Below are positions 47,944 through 56,760 of a DNA stretch of 64,000 bases, in pieces (the first letter of the stretch is position 1; each line of letters opens with the position of its first letter). The notes under the pieces are model-generated. The model ran no database searches. It had not been told where the DNA came from and saw nothing but the letters and a program-made list of their open reading frames with translations. The translations under genes were made by a program, and so were the position numbers. Location of the stretch: positions 1,302,001 through 1,366,000 of the forward strand of contig NZ_AP022610.1 in the NCBI RefSeq assembly GCF_010729665.1, written 5' to 3'. Origin of the DNA: Mycolicibacterium madagascariense. GTDB taxonomy: Bacteria; Actinomycetota; Actinomycetes; Mycobacteriales; Mycobacteriaceae.

Positions 47944-50607
47944 ATGACGGCGTTCGTCGACCAGTCTCAAGACGGTGCGCCGCAAGATCATTGGTCGACG
48001 GCACCGACTCCGGCCACGCGTCGTTCACGGTGGTCGATGGGCAATTGGCCGGTTCGCTGGAAAGTGTTTGCGATCGTCCTGGTGCCATTGCTTCTCGCGG
48101 GTGTATTCGGCGGCTTGCGTGTCTACTCGGGATGGAGCGACGTCGCCGATTTACGTCTTTCCGCCCAGCGGGCCGACCTGGTGCCGGCCATCGAGAAATA
48201 CATGGCAGCACTCGACGGGGCCCTGCTAGCAAATTCGGCCGGCGGTGACGTCCAAGGCGCCCTAAGTGAGTTCGACACCAGCAAGGAGAACCTGCAACGG
48301 CGGCTCGCCAGCACCGACGTCGTGCCCGACGTCCGCACCGGCGTGACGAGCCTGCTCGACGGCGGCCAGTCGCTGCTCGACCAGGTGGCGGCCAACGGCA
48401 TCGATCTGCGCGGGCGGATCACCGCCTACGCGCCGATCCTGCTGACCGCCGAGGACGCCGTCGACGCCTCGGTCCGCGTCGACGACGAGAAGATCCGCGC
48501 GCAGGCCCAGGGCTTGAGCCGCGCCATCGGAGCCCGCGGGCAGATGACGATGGAGCAACTACTGGTCAACGGCGGCGCCGATCTGCCGGAGCCCGAACTG
48601 CGCACCTCGTTGATCACCCTGGCCGGCACCGAACCGTCGACGTTGTTCGGCATGTCCCAGGTGCTCGGCGTGGGTTCGCCGGACGCCCGGCGGCTGCAGG
48701 ACGAGATGGTCAAGCGGATGGCCATCATGTCCGACCCCTCGGTCGGTCTGGTCGCCAATCCCGATCTGGACCAGTCGCTGCAGGCCACCAACGAGATCGC
48801 CGGCAAGGTGATCGGCTCCACGTCCGCCGCCGTGACGTCCGCGGTCGCGGATGAGGCCGACGCCGCGCGCAGGAACGCGATCCGCGACTCCGCGATCGTC
48901 GGCGTCGCGATCCTGGTGGCGATCGTCATCGTGCTGATCGTGGCCCGCTCGCTGGTCCGCCCGCTGCGGGCGCTGCGCGACGGCGCGCTGAAGGTGGCCC
49001 ACGAGGATCTCGCCCGCGAGCTCGAACGGGTGCGGACCGGAGGTACGCCAGAGCCCGTCACCCCCTTGCCCGTCACCACGACCGAGGAGGTCGGCCAGGT
49101 CGCCCACGCCGTCGACGAGCTGCACGAGCAGGCGGTGTACCTGGCGGGGGAGCAGGCCAGGCTGCAGCTGCAGATCGGCGACATGTTCGAGACGCTCTCG
49201 CGGCGCAGCCGGTCCCTCGTCGACCAGCAGCTCACGTTGATCGACCGGCTCGAGCGCGACGAGGAAGATCCCGCCCGGCTGGAGGATCTGTTCACCCTCG
49301 ACCACCTCGCCGCCCGCATGCGCCGCAACGGTGCCAACCTCCTGGTGCTCGCCGGCGCGAAGGTGCCGCGCGAGCAGGCCGCCCCGGTGCCCGTCGCTGC
49401 CGTCGTCAACGCCGCCGCCTCCGAGGTGGAGGACTACACCAGGGTCGTCACCACCGCCGTTCCCGACAGCGAGATCCTCGGCGTCGTCGCGGGTGATCTC
49501 GTCCATCTGCTGGCCGAACTGCTGGACAACGCGCTGCGCTACTCGCCGCCCGCGTCCGACGTGCACGTGTCGGGGGTGCACACCGGCAACGGCGGACTGG
49601 TCATCGAGGTGGCCGATCGCGGACTTGGCATGACCGACGCCGATCAGCGCGTCGCGAACACCCGTCTGCAATCCGGCGGCGAGGTCAACCCCTACACGGC
49701 GCGCCACATGGGTCTGTTCGTGGTCGGCAGGCTCGCCGCGCAGCACGGCCTGGTGGTCCGGTTGCGCAATACCGTTGCCGGACAACCGGATTCAGGCACC
49801 ACCGCTGGCGTCTTCGTCCCGGCGGAACTGCTGCTGCACGGCCCCGGTGGTCCCGAGCTCGACGCTCCCGCGGCGGACGCGCCCGAACTCGACGCCCCGC
49901 GAGCGCCGTCGCCGGCGCAGGAGCACGCCGCGCCCGCCCCGCGAGACCCGTCACCCAGTTTCACTGACGTGCCGGTTTCGCTTCTGCCACAACGCAATCC
50001 GGGTGCCAGCGGGATCGCCGACATTCCGTTCGCGCCGATCGAGCCGGTGCGTCCGGTCGAGGAGTCCGACCCGTGGGCCGAGCGCGAGGCGACCGAGCAA
50101 CCTCGCCCCGACCCGGCGCCCGTCGCCGCGGCGGAGCCCGCCCCGGTACGGCGCACGGCACCTCAGCCCGCCGCACCCCAACCCGCCGCACCCATACCTG
50201 CGGCACCCCAACCCGCGGCACCCGCCAGCGATGACTCCATCTATCAGAACATGTTGTCGGAGTGGCTGATCGACGATCCGTTCACGCTCGCCAACAGCGT
50301 CGACCTGGACTGGCAGACCGTGTGGGACCACGGCTGGTCGGCCGCGGCCGCGGCCGAGGAGGCGCCCGTCGTCGAGCGCACCGAGGACGGTCTGCCGGTG
50401 CGCCAACCCGGGGCCCGACTGGTACCGGGAGCCGCGGCGAACGGGGAGAACGGTCACGCGGCACCCGTCGACGAATCCGACGCGACGCTCGACACCGGGC
50501 CGATCGAGATCCCGCGGAACCCCGAAGCCGTCCGCAGCAGCATCGGCAGTCACTTCGACGGCGTGCGCGCCGGCCGCGCGCACGCGCGCTCGACCGAGCA
50601 GGACTGA
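47944..50607 (+). CDS. Conservon sensor histidine kinase (CvnA-like)
   Basis: An 887-residue membrane kinase. Transmembrane helices lie at about 41-60 and 318-338, with a nitrate/sulfonate-sensing-like helical domain between them and a HAMP region after. The candidate phosphoacceptor histidine is in [11 protein letters not shown], the N box is ELLDNALRY near 525, and the G box is DRGLGMTD. The C-terminal 250 residues are proline- and alanine-rich with APQPAAP repeats and no domain. It matches Rv3365c and Streptomyces CvnA; conservon kinases work with a roadblock protein, a DUF742 protein and a GTPase, all encoded next. The ATG at 47944 has no clear ribosome site. Confidence 0.85.
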   Translation: MTAFVDQSQDGAPQDHWSTAPTPATRRSRWSMGNWPVRWKVFAIVLVPLLLAGVFGGLRVYSGWSDVADLRLSAQRADLVPAIEKYMAALDGALLANSAGGDVQGALSEFDTSKENLQRRLASTDVVPDVRTGVTSLLDGGQSLLDQVAANGIDLRGRITAYAPILLTAEDAVDASVRVDDEKIRAQAQGLSRAIGARGQMTMEQLLVNGGADLPEPELRTSLITLAGTEPSTLFGMSQVLGVGSPDARRLQDEMVKRMAIMSDPSVGLVANPDLDQSLQATNEIAGKVIGSTSAAVTSAVADEADAARRNAIRDSAIVGVAILVAIVIVLIVARSLVRPLRALRDGALKVAHEDLARELERVRTGGTPEPVTPLPVTTTEEVGQVAHAVDELHEQAVYLAGEQARLQLQIGDMFETLSRRSRSLVDQQLTLIDRLERDEEDPARLEDLFTLDHLAARMRRNGANLLVLAGAKVPREQAAPVPVAAVVNAAASEVEDYTRVVTTAVPDSEILGVVAGDLVHLLAELLDNALRYSPPASDVHVSGVHTGNGGLVIEVADRGLGMTDADQRVANTRLQSGGEVNPYTARHMGLFVVGRLAAQHGLVVRLRNTVAGQPDSGTTAGVFVPAELLLHGPGGPELDAPAADAPELDAPRAPSPAQEHAAPAPRDPSPSFTDVPVSLLPQRNPGASGIADIPFAPIEPVRPVEESDPWAEREATEQPRPDPAPVAAAEPAPVRRTAPQPAAPQPAAPIPAAPQPAAPASDDSIYQNMLSEWLIDDPFTLANSVDLDWQTVWDHGWSAAAAAEEAPVVERTEDGLPVRQPGARLVPGAAANGENGHAAPVDESDATLDTGPIEIPRNPEAVRSSIGSHFDGVRAGRAHARSTEQD

Positions 50608-50614
50608 CGCGAGG

Positions 50615-51022
50615 ATGACCCGTCCCACCCAGCGTGACTCCCTCGACTGGCTGGTGTCGAAGTTCGCCGACGAGGTGTCCGGCGTCGCGCACGCGATCCT
50701 GGTGTCCGCCGACGGCCTCCTCATGGCGGCCAGCCGGCACATGCCCATCGAACGCGCCGACCAGCTCGCCGCGGTCGCCTCGGGGTTGGCCAGCCTGTCG
50801 ACGGGCGCCGCGCAGCTCTTCGAGGGCGGCTACGTGCTGCAGTCCGTCATCGAGATGGAGCACGGCTACCTGCTGCTGATGCGAGTCGGCGACGGGTCCA
50901 ACCTCGCCACCCTGGCCACCCGGTCGTGCGACATCGGGCAGATCGGCTACGAGATGGCGATCCTGGTGGAGCGCGTCGGCACCGTCATCCAGTCCGCGCG
51001 CCGGTCCGCCCACCGCTCGTGA
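50615..51022 (+). CDS. Roadblock/LC7 domain protein (CvnB-like)
   Basis: A 135-residue roadblock/LC7 protein. The fold is visible in [30 protein letters not shown] and ending [12 protein letters not shown]. In conservons such proteins associate with the small GTPase and the sensor kinase, much as MglB does with MglA. It begins seven bases after the kinase gene and is followed six bases later by the DUF742 gene, so the set is one operon. Confidence 0.9.
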   Translation: MTRPTQRDSLDWLVSKFADEVSGVAHAILVSADGLLMAASRHMPIERADQLAAVASGLASLSTGAAQLFEGGYVLQSVIEMEHGYLLLMRVGDGSNLATLATRSCDIGQIGYEMAILVERVGTVIQSARRSAHRS

Positions 51023-51028
51023 CCCGCG

Positions 51029-51418
51029 ATGGCACACTCACCGCGTGACGCCTGGGAACCCAGCGAACCCGGTGACGAGGCCAGCCTGGTCCGGCCGTAC
51101 ACGCTGACCGCGGGTCGCACCCGGTCGCACGTCGACCTGCCGCTGGAGGCACCGATCTCGTCGCTGCGGTTCGCCCCGCCGCCGGATTGGCCCGGCAGCG
51201 ACGTGCGTGCCAGGATTCTCGGGTTGGGCGAGCAGAGTCCCTCCGTCGCGGAGATCGCCGCGCGCCTGGCGTTGCCGCTCGGCGTCGCGCGTGTGCTGAT
51301 CGGCGATCTGGTGCTGCAGGGTTATCTTCGTGTGGACGCCACGCTGGGTGGCTCGGCCAACGCCGACGAACGACGTGAACTCCTGGGAAGGACACTGCGT
51401 GGCCTACGGGCACTCTGA
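51029..51418 (+). CDS. DUF742 conservon protein (CvnC-like)
   Basis: A 129-residue DUF742 protein. The N-terminus has the family feature EASLVRPYTLTAGRTRS, and the C-terminal half forms a winged-helix-like segment, SPSVAEIAARLALPLGVARVLIGDLV, ending LLGRTLRGLRAL. The role in conservons is not settled; a DNA- or protein-binding adaptor is likely. Its last 20 bases overlap the start of the GTPase gene. Confidence 0.88.
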   Translation: MAHSPRDAWEPSEPGDEASLVRPYTLTAGRTRSHVDLPLEAPISSLRFAPPPDWPGSDVRARILGLGEQSPSVAEIAARLALPLGVARVLIGDLVLQGYLRVDATLGGSANADERRELLGRTLRGLRAL

Positions 51419-52070
51419 GCCACAGCGCTCGTCCGGTTCAGGGTTCCCGCGCGAGCGCTCGTCGGGTCCAGGGTCCTCGCGCGAGCGCTCGTCGGGTTCA
51501 GGGTCCTCGCGCGAGCGCTCGTCCGCCACGAAGATCGTCATCTCCGGCGGTTTCGGCGCCGGCAAGACCACCTTCGTCGGCGCCGTCTCGGAGATCATGC
51601 CGCTGCGCACCGAGGCCATCGTGACGAAGGCCTCGGAGGGATACGACGCCCTCGAGGCCACCCCGTCGAAGCACACCACCACGGTGGCCATGGACTTCGG
51701 CCGGATCACCCTGGCCGACGACCTGGTGCTCTACCTGTTCGGCACCCCTGGGCAGCGCCGCTTCTGGTTCATGTGGGACGACCTGGTGCGCGGCGCGATC
51801 GGGGCGATCATCCTCGTCGACGTCCGCCGACTGGAGGACAGCTTCGCGGCCGTCGACTTCTTCGAGGCACGCCGGCTGCCGTTCCTGATCGCCGTCAACC
51901 ACTTCGACGGCGGAGCGCGATATCCCGCCGACGCGGTGCGCCGGGCGCTGGCACTGCGCGAAGAGATCCCGGTGGTCGACGTCGACGCCCGCGACCCGCG
52001 GTCGGCGAGGGCCGCGTTGATCGCCATCACCGAGTACGCCCTGATGAATCTCAGTTCGCTGCCCGGCTGA
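51399..52070 (+). CDS. mfpB: Conservon GTPase (CvnD/MfpB-like) with repeat insertion
   Basis: A 223-residue small GTPase. The P-loop is SGGFGAGKTT, the G3-type motif is YLFGTPGQRRF, and AVNHFDGG holds the base-specificity residues. It matches Rv3362c, and the homologue next to mfpA in M. smegmatis, MfpB, has been reported to affect MfpA action on gyrase. Unlike relatives, it has about 30 extra residues before the P-loop, made of three RERSSGPGSS-type repeats. The GTG at 51399 lies inside the DUF742 gene and follows GGGAAGGA. mfpA begins two bases after its stop. Confidence 0.87.
   Translation: MAYGHSEPQRSSGSGFPRERSSGPGSSRERSSGSGSSRERSSATKIVISGGFGAGKTTFVGAVSEIMPLRTEAIVTKASEGYDALEATPSKHTTTVAMDFGRITLADDLVLYLFGTPGQRRFWFMWDDLVRGAIGAIILVDVRRLEDSFAAVDFFEARRLPFLIAVNHFDGGARYPADAVRRALALREEIPVVDVDARDPRSARAALIAITEYALMNLSSLPG
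51425..51524 (+). repeat. Three 30-base tandem repeats inside the GTPase gene
   Basis: Copies with the core GCGCGAGCGCTCGTCGGGTT start at 51425, 51455 and 51485, with a partial fourth at 51515. The period keeps the frame and adds ten residues per unit near the N-terminus of the GTPase. Confidence 0.93.
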
Positions 52071-52072
52071 CG

Positions 52073-52636
52073 GTGGTCGACGTCGAGCAGGAGTGGGCCG
52101 ACCGGGAGTTCACCGGGGTGGACTTCCGCGACGACGACCTGAGTCGGCTGCGGACCCAACGCGTCGTCTTTACCGAGTGCGACTTCAGCGGCGTCGACCT
52201 GTCGGAGTCCGAACACCAGGGCTCGGCGTTCCGCAACTGTACGTTCCGTCGAACGTCGTTGATGCACAGCGTCTTTCGGCATTGCACGTTGCTCGGGTCG
52301 GTGTTCACCGAGTGCCGGCTGCGGCCCGTGACGATGGTCGAGGTCGACCTCACGCTGGCCGTGCTCGGCGGGTGCGATCTGCGCGGCATCGACCTGACGG
52401 ACAGTCGGCTGCGCGAGGCGGGGCTGGTCGGCGTCGACCTGCGCAAGGCCGTCCTGCGCGGCGCCGATCTGCGTGGCGCCCGCACGCAGAGCGCGCGGAT
52501 GGAGGAGGCCGACCTGCGGGGTGCGCTGACCGACCCCACGTTCTGGACCACCGCGGCCGTCCGCGGCGCCAAGATCGACGTCAACCAGGCGCTCGCCTAC
52601 GCCGCCGCGCACGGGCTCGACGTCCACGGCGGCTAG
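52073..52636 (+). CDS. mfpA: Pentapeptide-repeat gyrase-binding protein MfpA
   Basis: A 187-residue pentapeptide-repeat protein of the Qnr type. The A(D/N)LXX pattern runs through the chain (FRDDDL, CDFSGVDL, GCDLRGIDL, GADLRGARTQ) and builds a quadrilateral beta-helix that mimics DNA and binds gyrase, giving low-level fluoroquinolone protection. The sequence closely follows Rv3361c. The start is taken as the GTG at 52073, two bases after the GTPase stop; the ribosome site is weak, so coupling to the upstream gene is likely. It ends the conservon operon. Confidence 0.9.
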   Translation: MVDVEQEWADREFTGVDFRDDDLSRLRTQRVVFTECDFSGVDLSESEHQGSAFRNCTFRRTSLMHSVFRHCTLLGSVFTECRLRPVTMVEVDLTLAVLGGCDLRGIDLTDSRLREAGLVGVDLRKAVLRGADLRGARTQSARMEEADLRGALTDPTFWTTAAVRGAKIDVNQALAYAAAHGLDVHGG

Positions 52637-52646
52637 CCAACCCCTG

Positions 52647-52708
52647 CGCGAGCAGCCGCAAACCTGCCGCGACACGCCGCAATTGCGGCAACTTTGCGTC
52701 TGCTCGCG
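52647..52708. repeat. 62-base dispersed palindromic element, copy 2
   Basis: The arms CGCGAGCAGCCGCAAA (52647-52662) and TTTGCGTCTGCTCGCG (52693-52708) match with one mismatch around a 30-base loop. The loop shares GCGACACGCCG with copy 1 at 19308. It lies between the convergent mfpA and FHA-ABC genes. Confidence 0.85.
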
Positions 52709-52740
52709 AGAGGAACGCGGCGGGAGGAACGCGGCGGAGA

Positions 52741-55380
52741 CTAGCCGCTCTTGAGCCGGATCTTGTAGCGCACGAAGCTGAGGTAGCCGATGCAGATCGC
52801 CGCCTGGAAGCCGATGTTGGTCCACCAGGTGGCCGCAGCATGCTTCCAGTGCGAGTCCTGTGGCGTCAGCGGACCGGGCACCAGCCTCAGCAGGTCGATC
52901 GTCGACGCGGTCGACGCGAAGCCCCACCGCGCCGGGGTGACCCACGACATCTGGTCGAGCACGATGCGGCCGGTCACCGGGATCATGCCGCCCTGGAAGA
53001 CCAGCTGCGACATGATCGCGATCACCAGCAGCGGCATGATCTGCTCGCCGGTCTTGGCGATCGCCGACAGCGCCAACCCGACCATGGCCGCCCCCACGCA
53101 GCAGGCTGCGACGTCGACGTACAGCTCGAGGGAGCGGTTGGGGATCACCACGCCGCTGGTGACGGCACCCGGACCCCAGCCCTTGCCGATGACGTTGATC
53201 GTGACCACGACGGCCGACTGCAGCAGCGCGAACCCGGCGAACACGAAGACCTTCGCCAGCATGTATGCCGTCGTCGACAGGCCGACCGCCTGCTCGCGCA
53301 GGAAGATTGCCCGCTCCCCGATGAGTGCGCGAATCGTCAGCGCGGTGCCCATGAAGATGGCGCCGACGTTGAGCAGCACCAGGATCTGCCCCGGCTCGTT
53401 CGGCGCCGGGCCACCCTGCAGCGCCGTCTTGGGGACGCCGAACCCGACGTCACCGGGCACCGACAGGGACAGCGCGCCCATGATGAACGGCAGGAACGCC
53501 AGGAACAGGAAGTAGCCACGATCGGAGACGATGAGCCGCATCTGGCGGCGGGCGATCGTCGAGAACTGCTTGGGCACGCTGGTCCGGGTCGGCGATCCGA
53601 GGTCCTGGGGGGCCTGCGTCGCCGGTGGCGGCGGCGGGGGTCCGTGGCGTTCGAGGTAGCGCCGCTTGGCGCTCTCCGGATCGTTGGCGACGGTGCTGAA
53701 GATGTCGGCCCAGTTGGTGGTTCCGAGTTCGGGTCCGATCTGGCTCGGCGGCCCGCAGAAGGCGGTCTTGCCGCCCGGGGCCAGCAGCAGCACCTGATCG
53801 CAGACGTCGAGGTAGGTCAGCGAGTGGGTGACGACCAACACGACGCGGCCCGCGTCGGCGAGCTGGCGCAGCATCGTCATGACCTGGCGGTCCAGCGCGG
53901 GGTCGAGGCCGGAGGTGGGCTCGTCGAGGATGAGCAGCGACGGCCCGGTCAGCAGTTCCAGCGCGACCGACGCGCGCTTGCGCTGACCGCCGGAGAGCTT
54001 GTCGACGCGGGTGTCGAGATGCTTGGTCATCTCGAGTTCCTCGAGCACCTCGTTGACGACCTGTTCGCGGTCGGCCTTGGTGGTGTCGGGGGGTAGCCGC
54101 AACTCGGCGGCGTACATCAGCGCCTGGCGAACGGTCAGCTCGCCGTGCACCACGTCGTCCTGCGGCACCATGCCGATTCGGGAGCGGAGCGAAGCGTACT
54201 CGGCGTGGACGTCGTGCCCTTCGAAGGCCACCTGGCCCGTCGTCGGGTGGGTGTAGCCCGCCACCAGCCGCGCGAACGTCGACTTGCCCGCGCCGGACGG
54301 CCCGATGACGGCGGTCAGGGTGCCGGGCCGCGCAGTCAGCGAGATGTTGTCCAGCAACGTCTTGTTGCCCTCGATGGTCCAGGTGACGCCATAGACGTCC
54401 AGGCCGCCGGTGCGGGTCGCGACGTCGGTCTCGTTGCGGCGGGCCAGGGTGCCACCGGCGAAGACGAGGTCGATGTTGCCGATGGTGACGACGTCACCGT
54501 CGTGCAGCGTCGTGCTCTCGACACGCTGACCGTTGACGAACGTGCCGTTGATGCTGCGGTTGTCGATGATCCGCGTGCCGTCGGGACCCGGCACCAGCGT
54601 CGCGTGGTGGCGCGACGCGAGCACGTCGGGGACCACGATGTCGTTGTCGGTGGCCCGGCCGATCTTGATCCCGCCGGCGGGGACGTCCGGCGTCCGGCCC
54701 GGTCGCAGGATCTTGAGCATGCTCGTCGCGAGGTTGCCGTCGCTGGAGCGGGGCGCCGCGGTCGGGCCCATCATCGTGGCGCTGGGGTCGAGGGTGGTGC
54801 TCGACAGTGATTGCTGTGCGACGGGTGGCGGCCGGTAGGCCTGCGGTCCGCTGGTGGGGGCCGGGGTGGGAGTGGGGGCCGGGGTCGGGCCCGACGGGTA
54901 CATCGGCTGCGGCCGCGGCGTCGGCGGCGGGGTGTGCGGGTAGCTGGGCGGCACCCTCGGCGGCGGCTGGGTGCGGGGATAGCCGGTCGAGGGCGTCTGG
55001 CTCGGCCACGACGTGCTCGGCCGGGCGACCGGTACCTGCGCGGTCTGCGGGGGCGTGCCCGCCGAACCCTGGTGGCGGCCGACCTCGAAGGTCAGCCGGG
55101 GACCGTCGGGATTGCCGATGTTGACGGCCATGCCGTCGGTGATGTCGACGAGGGGAACGCGCTGACCGTTGACGTAGAGCCCGTTGAGGCTGCCGTTGTC
55201 GATGGCCATCCAGCGGCCCTGGTCATAACGCAGCAGCAGGTGCGCCCGCGAGATCAGGGGGTGGGCGATGCGGACGTCGGCCCGCAGGTCACGACCCACG
55301 ACGACGTCATTGCCTGGTGAGAAGGTACGAGGTGATCCGTCGTACCGAACGGTCAGCGCGGGAGCTGCGGGTCGCGTCAT
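52741..55380 (-). CDS. FHA-domain ABC transporter (Rv1747-like)
   Basis: An 879-residue half-transporter. Two FHA domains (about 20-90 and 230-300, the second with IGRATDNDIVVP and SRHHATL) flank a proline- and threonine-rich linker. The ATPase has Walker A GPSGAGKST near 360, the signature LSGGQRKRASVAL and Walker B LLILDEPTSGL; six helices from about 610 to the end form the membrane domain. In M. tuberculosis Rv1747 is a phosphorylated exporter linked to cell-wall lipids and to the kinase PknF; no kinase gene is adjacent here. The ATG at 55380 gives MTRPAAPALTVRYDG, as in homologues. Confidence 0.9.
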   Translation of the reverse strand: MTRPAAPALTVRYDGSPRTFSPGNDVVVGRDLRADVRIAHPLISRAHLLLRYDQGRWMAIDNGSLNGLYVNGQRVPLVDITDGMAVNIGNPDGPRLTFEVGRHQGSAGTPPQTAQVPVARPSTSWPSQTPSTGYPRTQPPPRVPPSYPHTPPPTPRPQPMYPSGPTPAPTPTPAPTSGPQAYRPPPVAQQSLSSTTLDPSATMMGPTAAPRSSDGNLATSMLKILRPGRTPDVPAGGIKIGRATDNDIVVPDVLASRHHATLVPGPDGTRIIDNRSINGTFVNGQRVESTTLHDGDVVTIGNIDLVFAGGTLARRNETDVATRTGGLDVYGVTWTIEGNKTLLDNISLTARPGTLTAVIGPSGAGKSTFARLVAGYTHPTTGQVAFEGHDVHAEYASLRSRIGMVPQDDVVHGELTVRQALMYAAELRLPPDTTKADREQVVNEVLEELEMTKHLDTRVDKLSGGQRKRASVALELLTGPSLLILDEPTSGLDPALDRQVMTMLRQLADAGRVVLVVTHSLTYLDVCDQVLLLAPGGKTAFCGPPSQIGPELGTTNWADIFSTVANDPESAKRRYLERHGPPPPPPATQAPQDLGSPTRTSVPKQFSTIARRQMRLIVSDRGYFLFLAFLPFIMGALSLSVPGDVGFGVPKTALQGGPAPNEPGQILVLLNVGAIFMGTALTIRALIGERAIFLREQAVGLSTTAYMLAKVFVFAGFALLQSAVVVTINVIGKGWGPGAVTSGVVIPNRSLELYVDVAACCVGAAMVGLALSAIAKTGEQIMPLLVIAIMSQLVFQGGMIPVTGRIVLDQMSWVTPARWGFASTASTIDLLRLVPGPLTPQDSHWKHAAATWWTNIGFQAAICIGYLSFVRYKIRLKSG

Positions 55381-55611
55381 CGGTAGCAACTCTAACGGTA
55401 GAGGTCTTTCCGTCGTGGTGAGTCCCGCTCCCGCGAGCCGCCGTCGATCAGGCTCGACGGCAGCCGCTCGAGCCTCGTTGGCGTTGCGCGGCAAATGATG
55501 GGTGCGATTTGCGATCCTTCGCTGCGCATGGGTGTCTCGGACCGGTGACGATCCGCTGCACAACGGCGTTTCGTCGACGCTATTCGGCGCTGATCGTGGT
55601 GTCCTTGATGC

Positions 55612-56106
55612 ATGGCGGAGACGCGATCGGTCGGGCACGTGCTGCGCGGAGCACTTGCCGGAGTGTGTCTGGCAGTCACGGTCGGTGTCGCCACGGTTAC
55701 GTCAAGTCATTTGCCGACCGCGGAGGCCAAGCCGCCGACCGTGCCGACCGACGGGCAGGGTTACCTCAACTCACCCGCCCGGTGCGCCCCGAACCAGAAC
55801 GCCGTCCTGGTGGGTCGCACGGCGCTGTCCCTCGTCGCGATCTGCGCCGACGGGCGCGGCGGGTTCCAGTACCGCGGGATTCGGCTGGCCGACGGCGCCG
55901 CCGTCCTCCTGCCCGCAAAGGCCCTGTCGGATGGCTGCTTCGGGGCTCGTGCGGACGCCATCGACTACACGGTGTCCTCGCGAGCACTGCTGCTGACGCG
56001 AGGACCGAGGGTGGTGCGCGACGAGACCATGGTCGACTCCAGGGACTACCGCACCGACCCGAGCACGCCCGTGGTGCAGCAGGCGGCCGACCGACGCCTG
56101 GGCTGA
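55612..56106 (+). CDS. Secreted protein, paralogue A
   Basis: A 164-residue protein with a signal peptide (hydrophobic LRGALAGVCLAVTVGVATVT, cleavage after AEA near residue 39). The mature domain shares the pattern GYLNSPARCAPNQNAVLVG, VAICADGRGGFQYRGIR with the next gene; two cysteines in this part and one near residue 108 may form disulfides. No known domain. The ATG at 55612 is preferred; the one at 55608 is out of frame. It is followed 51 bases later by its paralogue. Confidence 0.75.
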   Translation: MAETRSVGHVLRGALAGVCLAVTVGVATVTSSHLPTAEAKPPTVPTDGQGYLNSPARCAPNQNAVLVGRTALSLVAICADGRGGFQYRGIRLADGAAVLLPAKALSDGCFGARADAIDYTVSSRALLLTRGPRVVRDETMVDSRDYRTDPSTPVVQQAADRRLG

Positions 56107-56157
56107 ACTCGCCGACGCGCGGGCGGGTCCGAACGCAACACCCTCGACGATGCAACG

Positions 56158-56760
56158 ATGGGAAGGGTGAAGCAGCCAAGCAGAGGCACCAGGGGTACGC
56201 GCCTGCGGGCCGCTCTGGCAGCGGCGGCACTCGGGACCATCGTCGGTGCGGGCGTCATCACCGCCCTGACACCCGCGGCCTCGGCGGCACCTCCATCGTC
56301 TGACGACCGCGGGTTCCTCGACTCCACCGCGCGGTGCGATCCACCGAGCAAGGCCGTTGCCTACGGTTACACGGCGAACTCACGCGTGGCGATCTGCAAG
56401 GACGACGCGTCGGGCCAGTACCAGTACCGCGGGGTACGGGTGAGTGACGGGGCCCGGCTGATCCTCGGTGCCACGGTGTCCAGCAGCGGCTACGCCGCGC
56501 AGAACGACGGCATCACCTACACCGTGACGTCGAGCGCGTTGACCGTGTCGTCGGGCGGCCAGCAGATCCGCAGCGAGCCGATGCTCGACTTCCACGGGTC
56601 GGCGGGTTCGACGGGTTCGACGGGTTCGACGGGTTCGACTTCGCCCTCGAGCACCGCCACGACGAGCGGACCCTCCCAGCCGAGCGCCGTGCCGGTGACG
56701 CCGTCGACCTCGCTGCCGCCACCGCTGCCCGCCGAAGTCGGCGGCAGCACCGGTCGCTAG
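56158..56760 (+). CDS. Secreted protein, paralogue B with Ser/Thr/Gly tail
   Basis: A 200-residue protein with a twin-basic signal peptide (ALAAAALGTIVGAGVITAL, cleavage after ASA near 43). The mature part GFLDSTARCDPPSKAVAYG, VAICKDDASGQYQYRGVR resembles paralogue A, so the pair arose by tandem duplication. The C-terminal tail has four GST repeats coded by a 9-base unit and ends in a Pro-rich stretch that may cross the cell wall. Function unknown. Its stop shares CTAG with the stop of the convergent oxidoreductase gene. Confidence 0.75.
   Translation: MGRVKQPSRGTRGTRLRAALAAAALGTIVGAGVITALTPAASAAPPSSDDRGFLDSTARCDPPSKAVAYGYTANSRVAICKDDASGQYQYRGVRVSDGARLILGATVSSSGYAAQNDGITYTVTSSALTVSSGGQQIRSEPMLDFHGSAGSTGSTGSTGSTSPSSTATTSGPSQPSAVPVTPSTSLPPPLPAEVGGSTGR
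56604..56639 (+). repeat. Four 9-base tandem repeats (GGGTTCGAC)
   Basis: Four exact copies of GGGTTCGAC encode GST repeats in the tail of the secreted protein. A gain or loss of units keeps the frame. Confidence 0.9.

Noticed and set aside
52093..54096. 667-codon open frame on the plus strand over mfpA and the ABC transporter
   Set aside because: It reads mfpA in another frame and the transporter antisense; composition is shadow-like.
54181..54200. GAGCGAAGCG match inside the FHA-ABC gene as another repeat copy
   Set aside because: It encodes the conserved EYASLRSRIG segment of this transporter and is explained by protein conservation.
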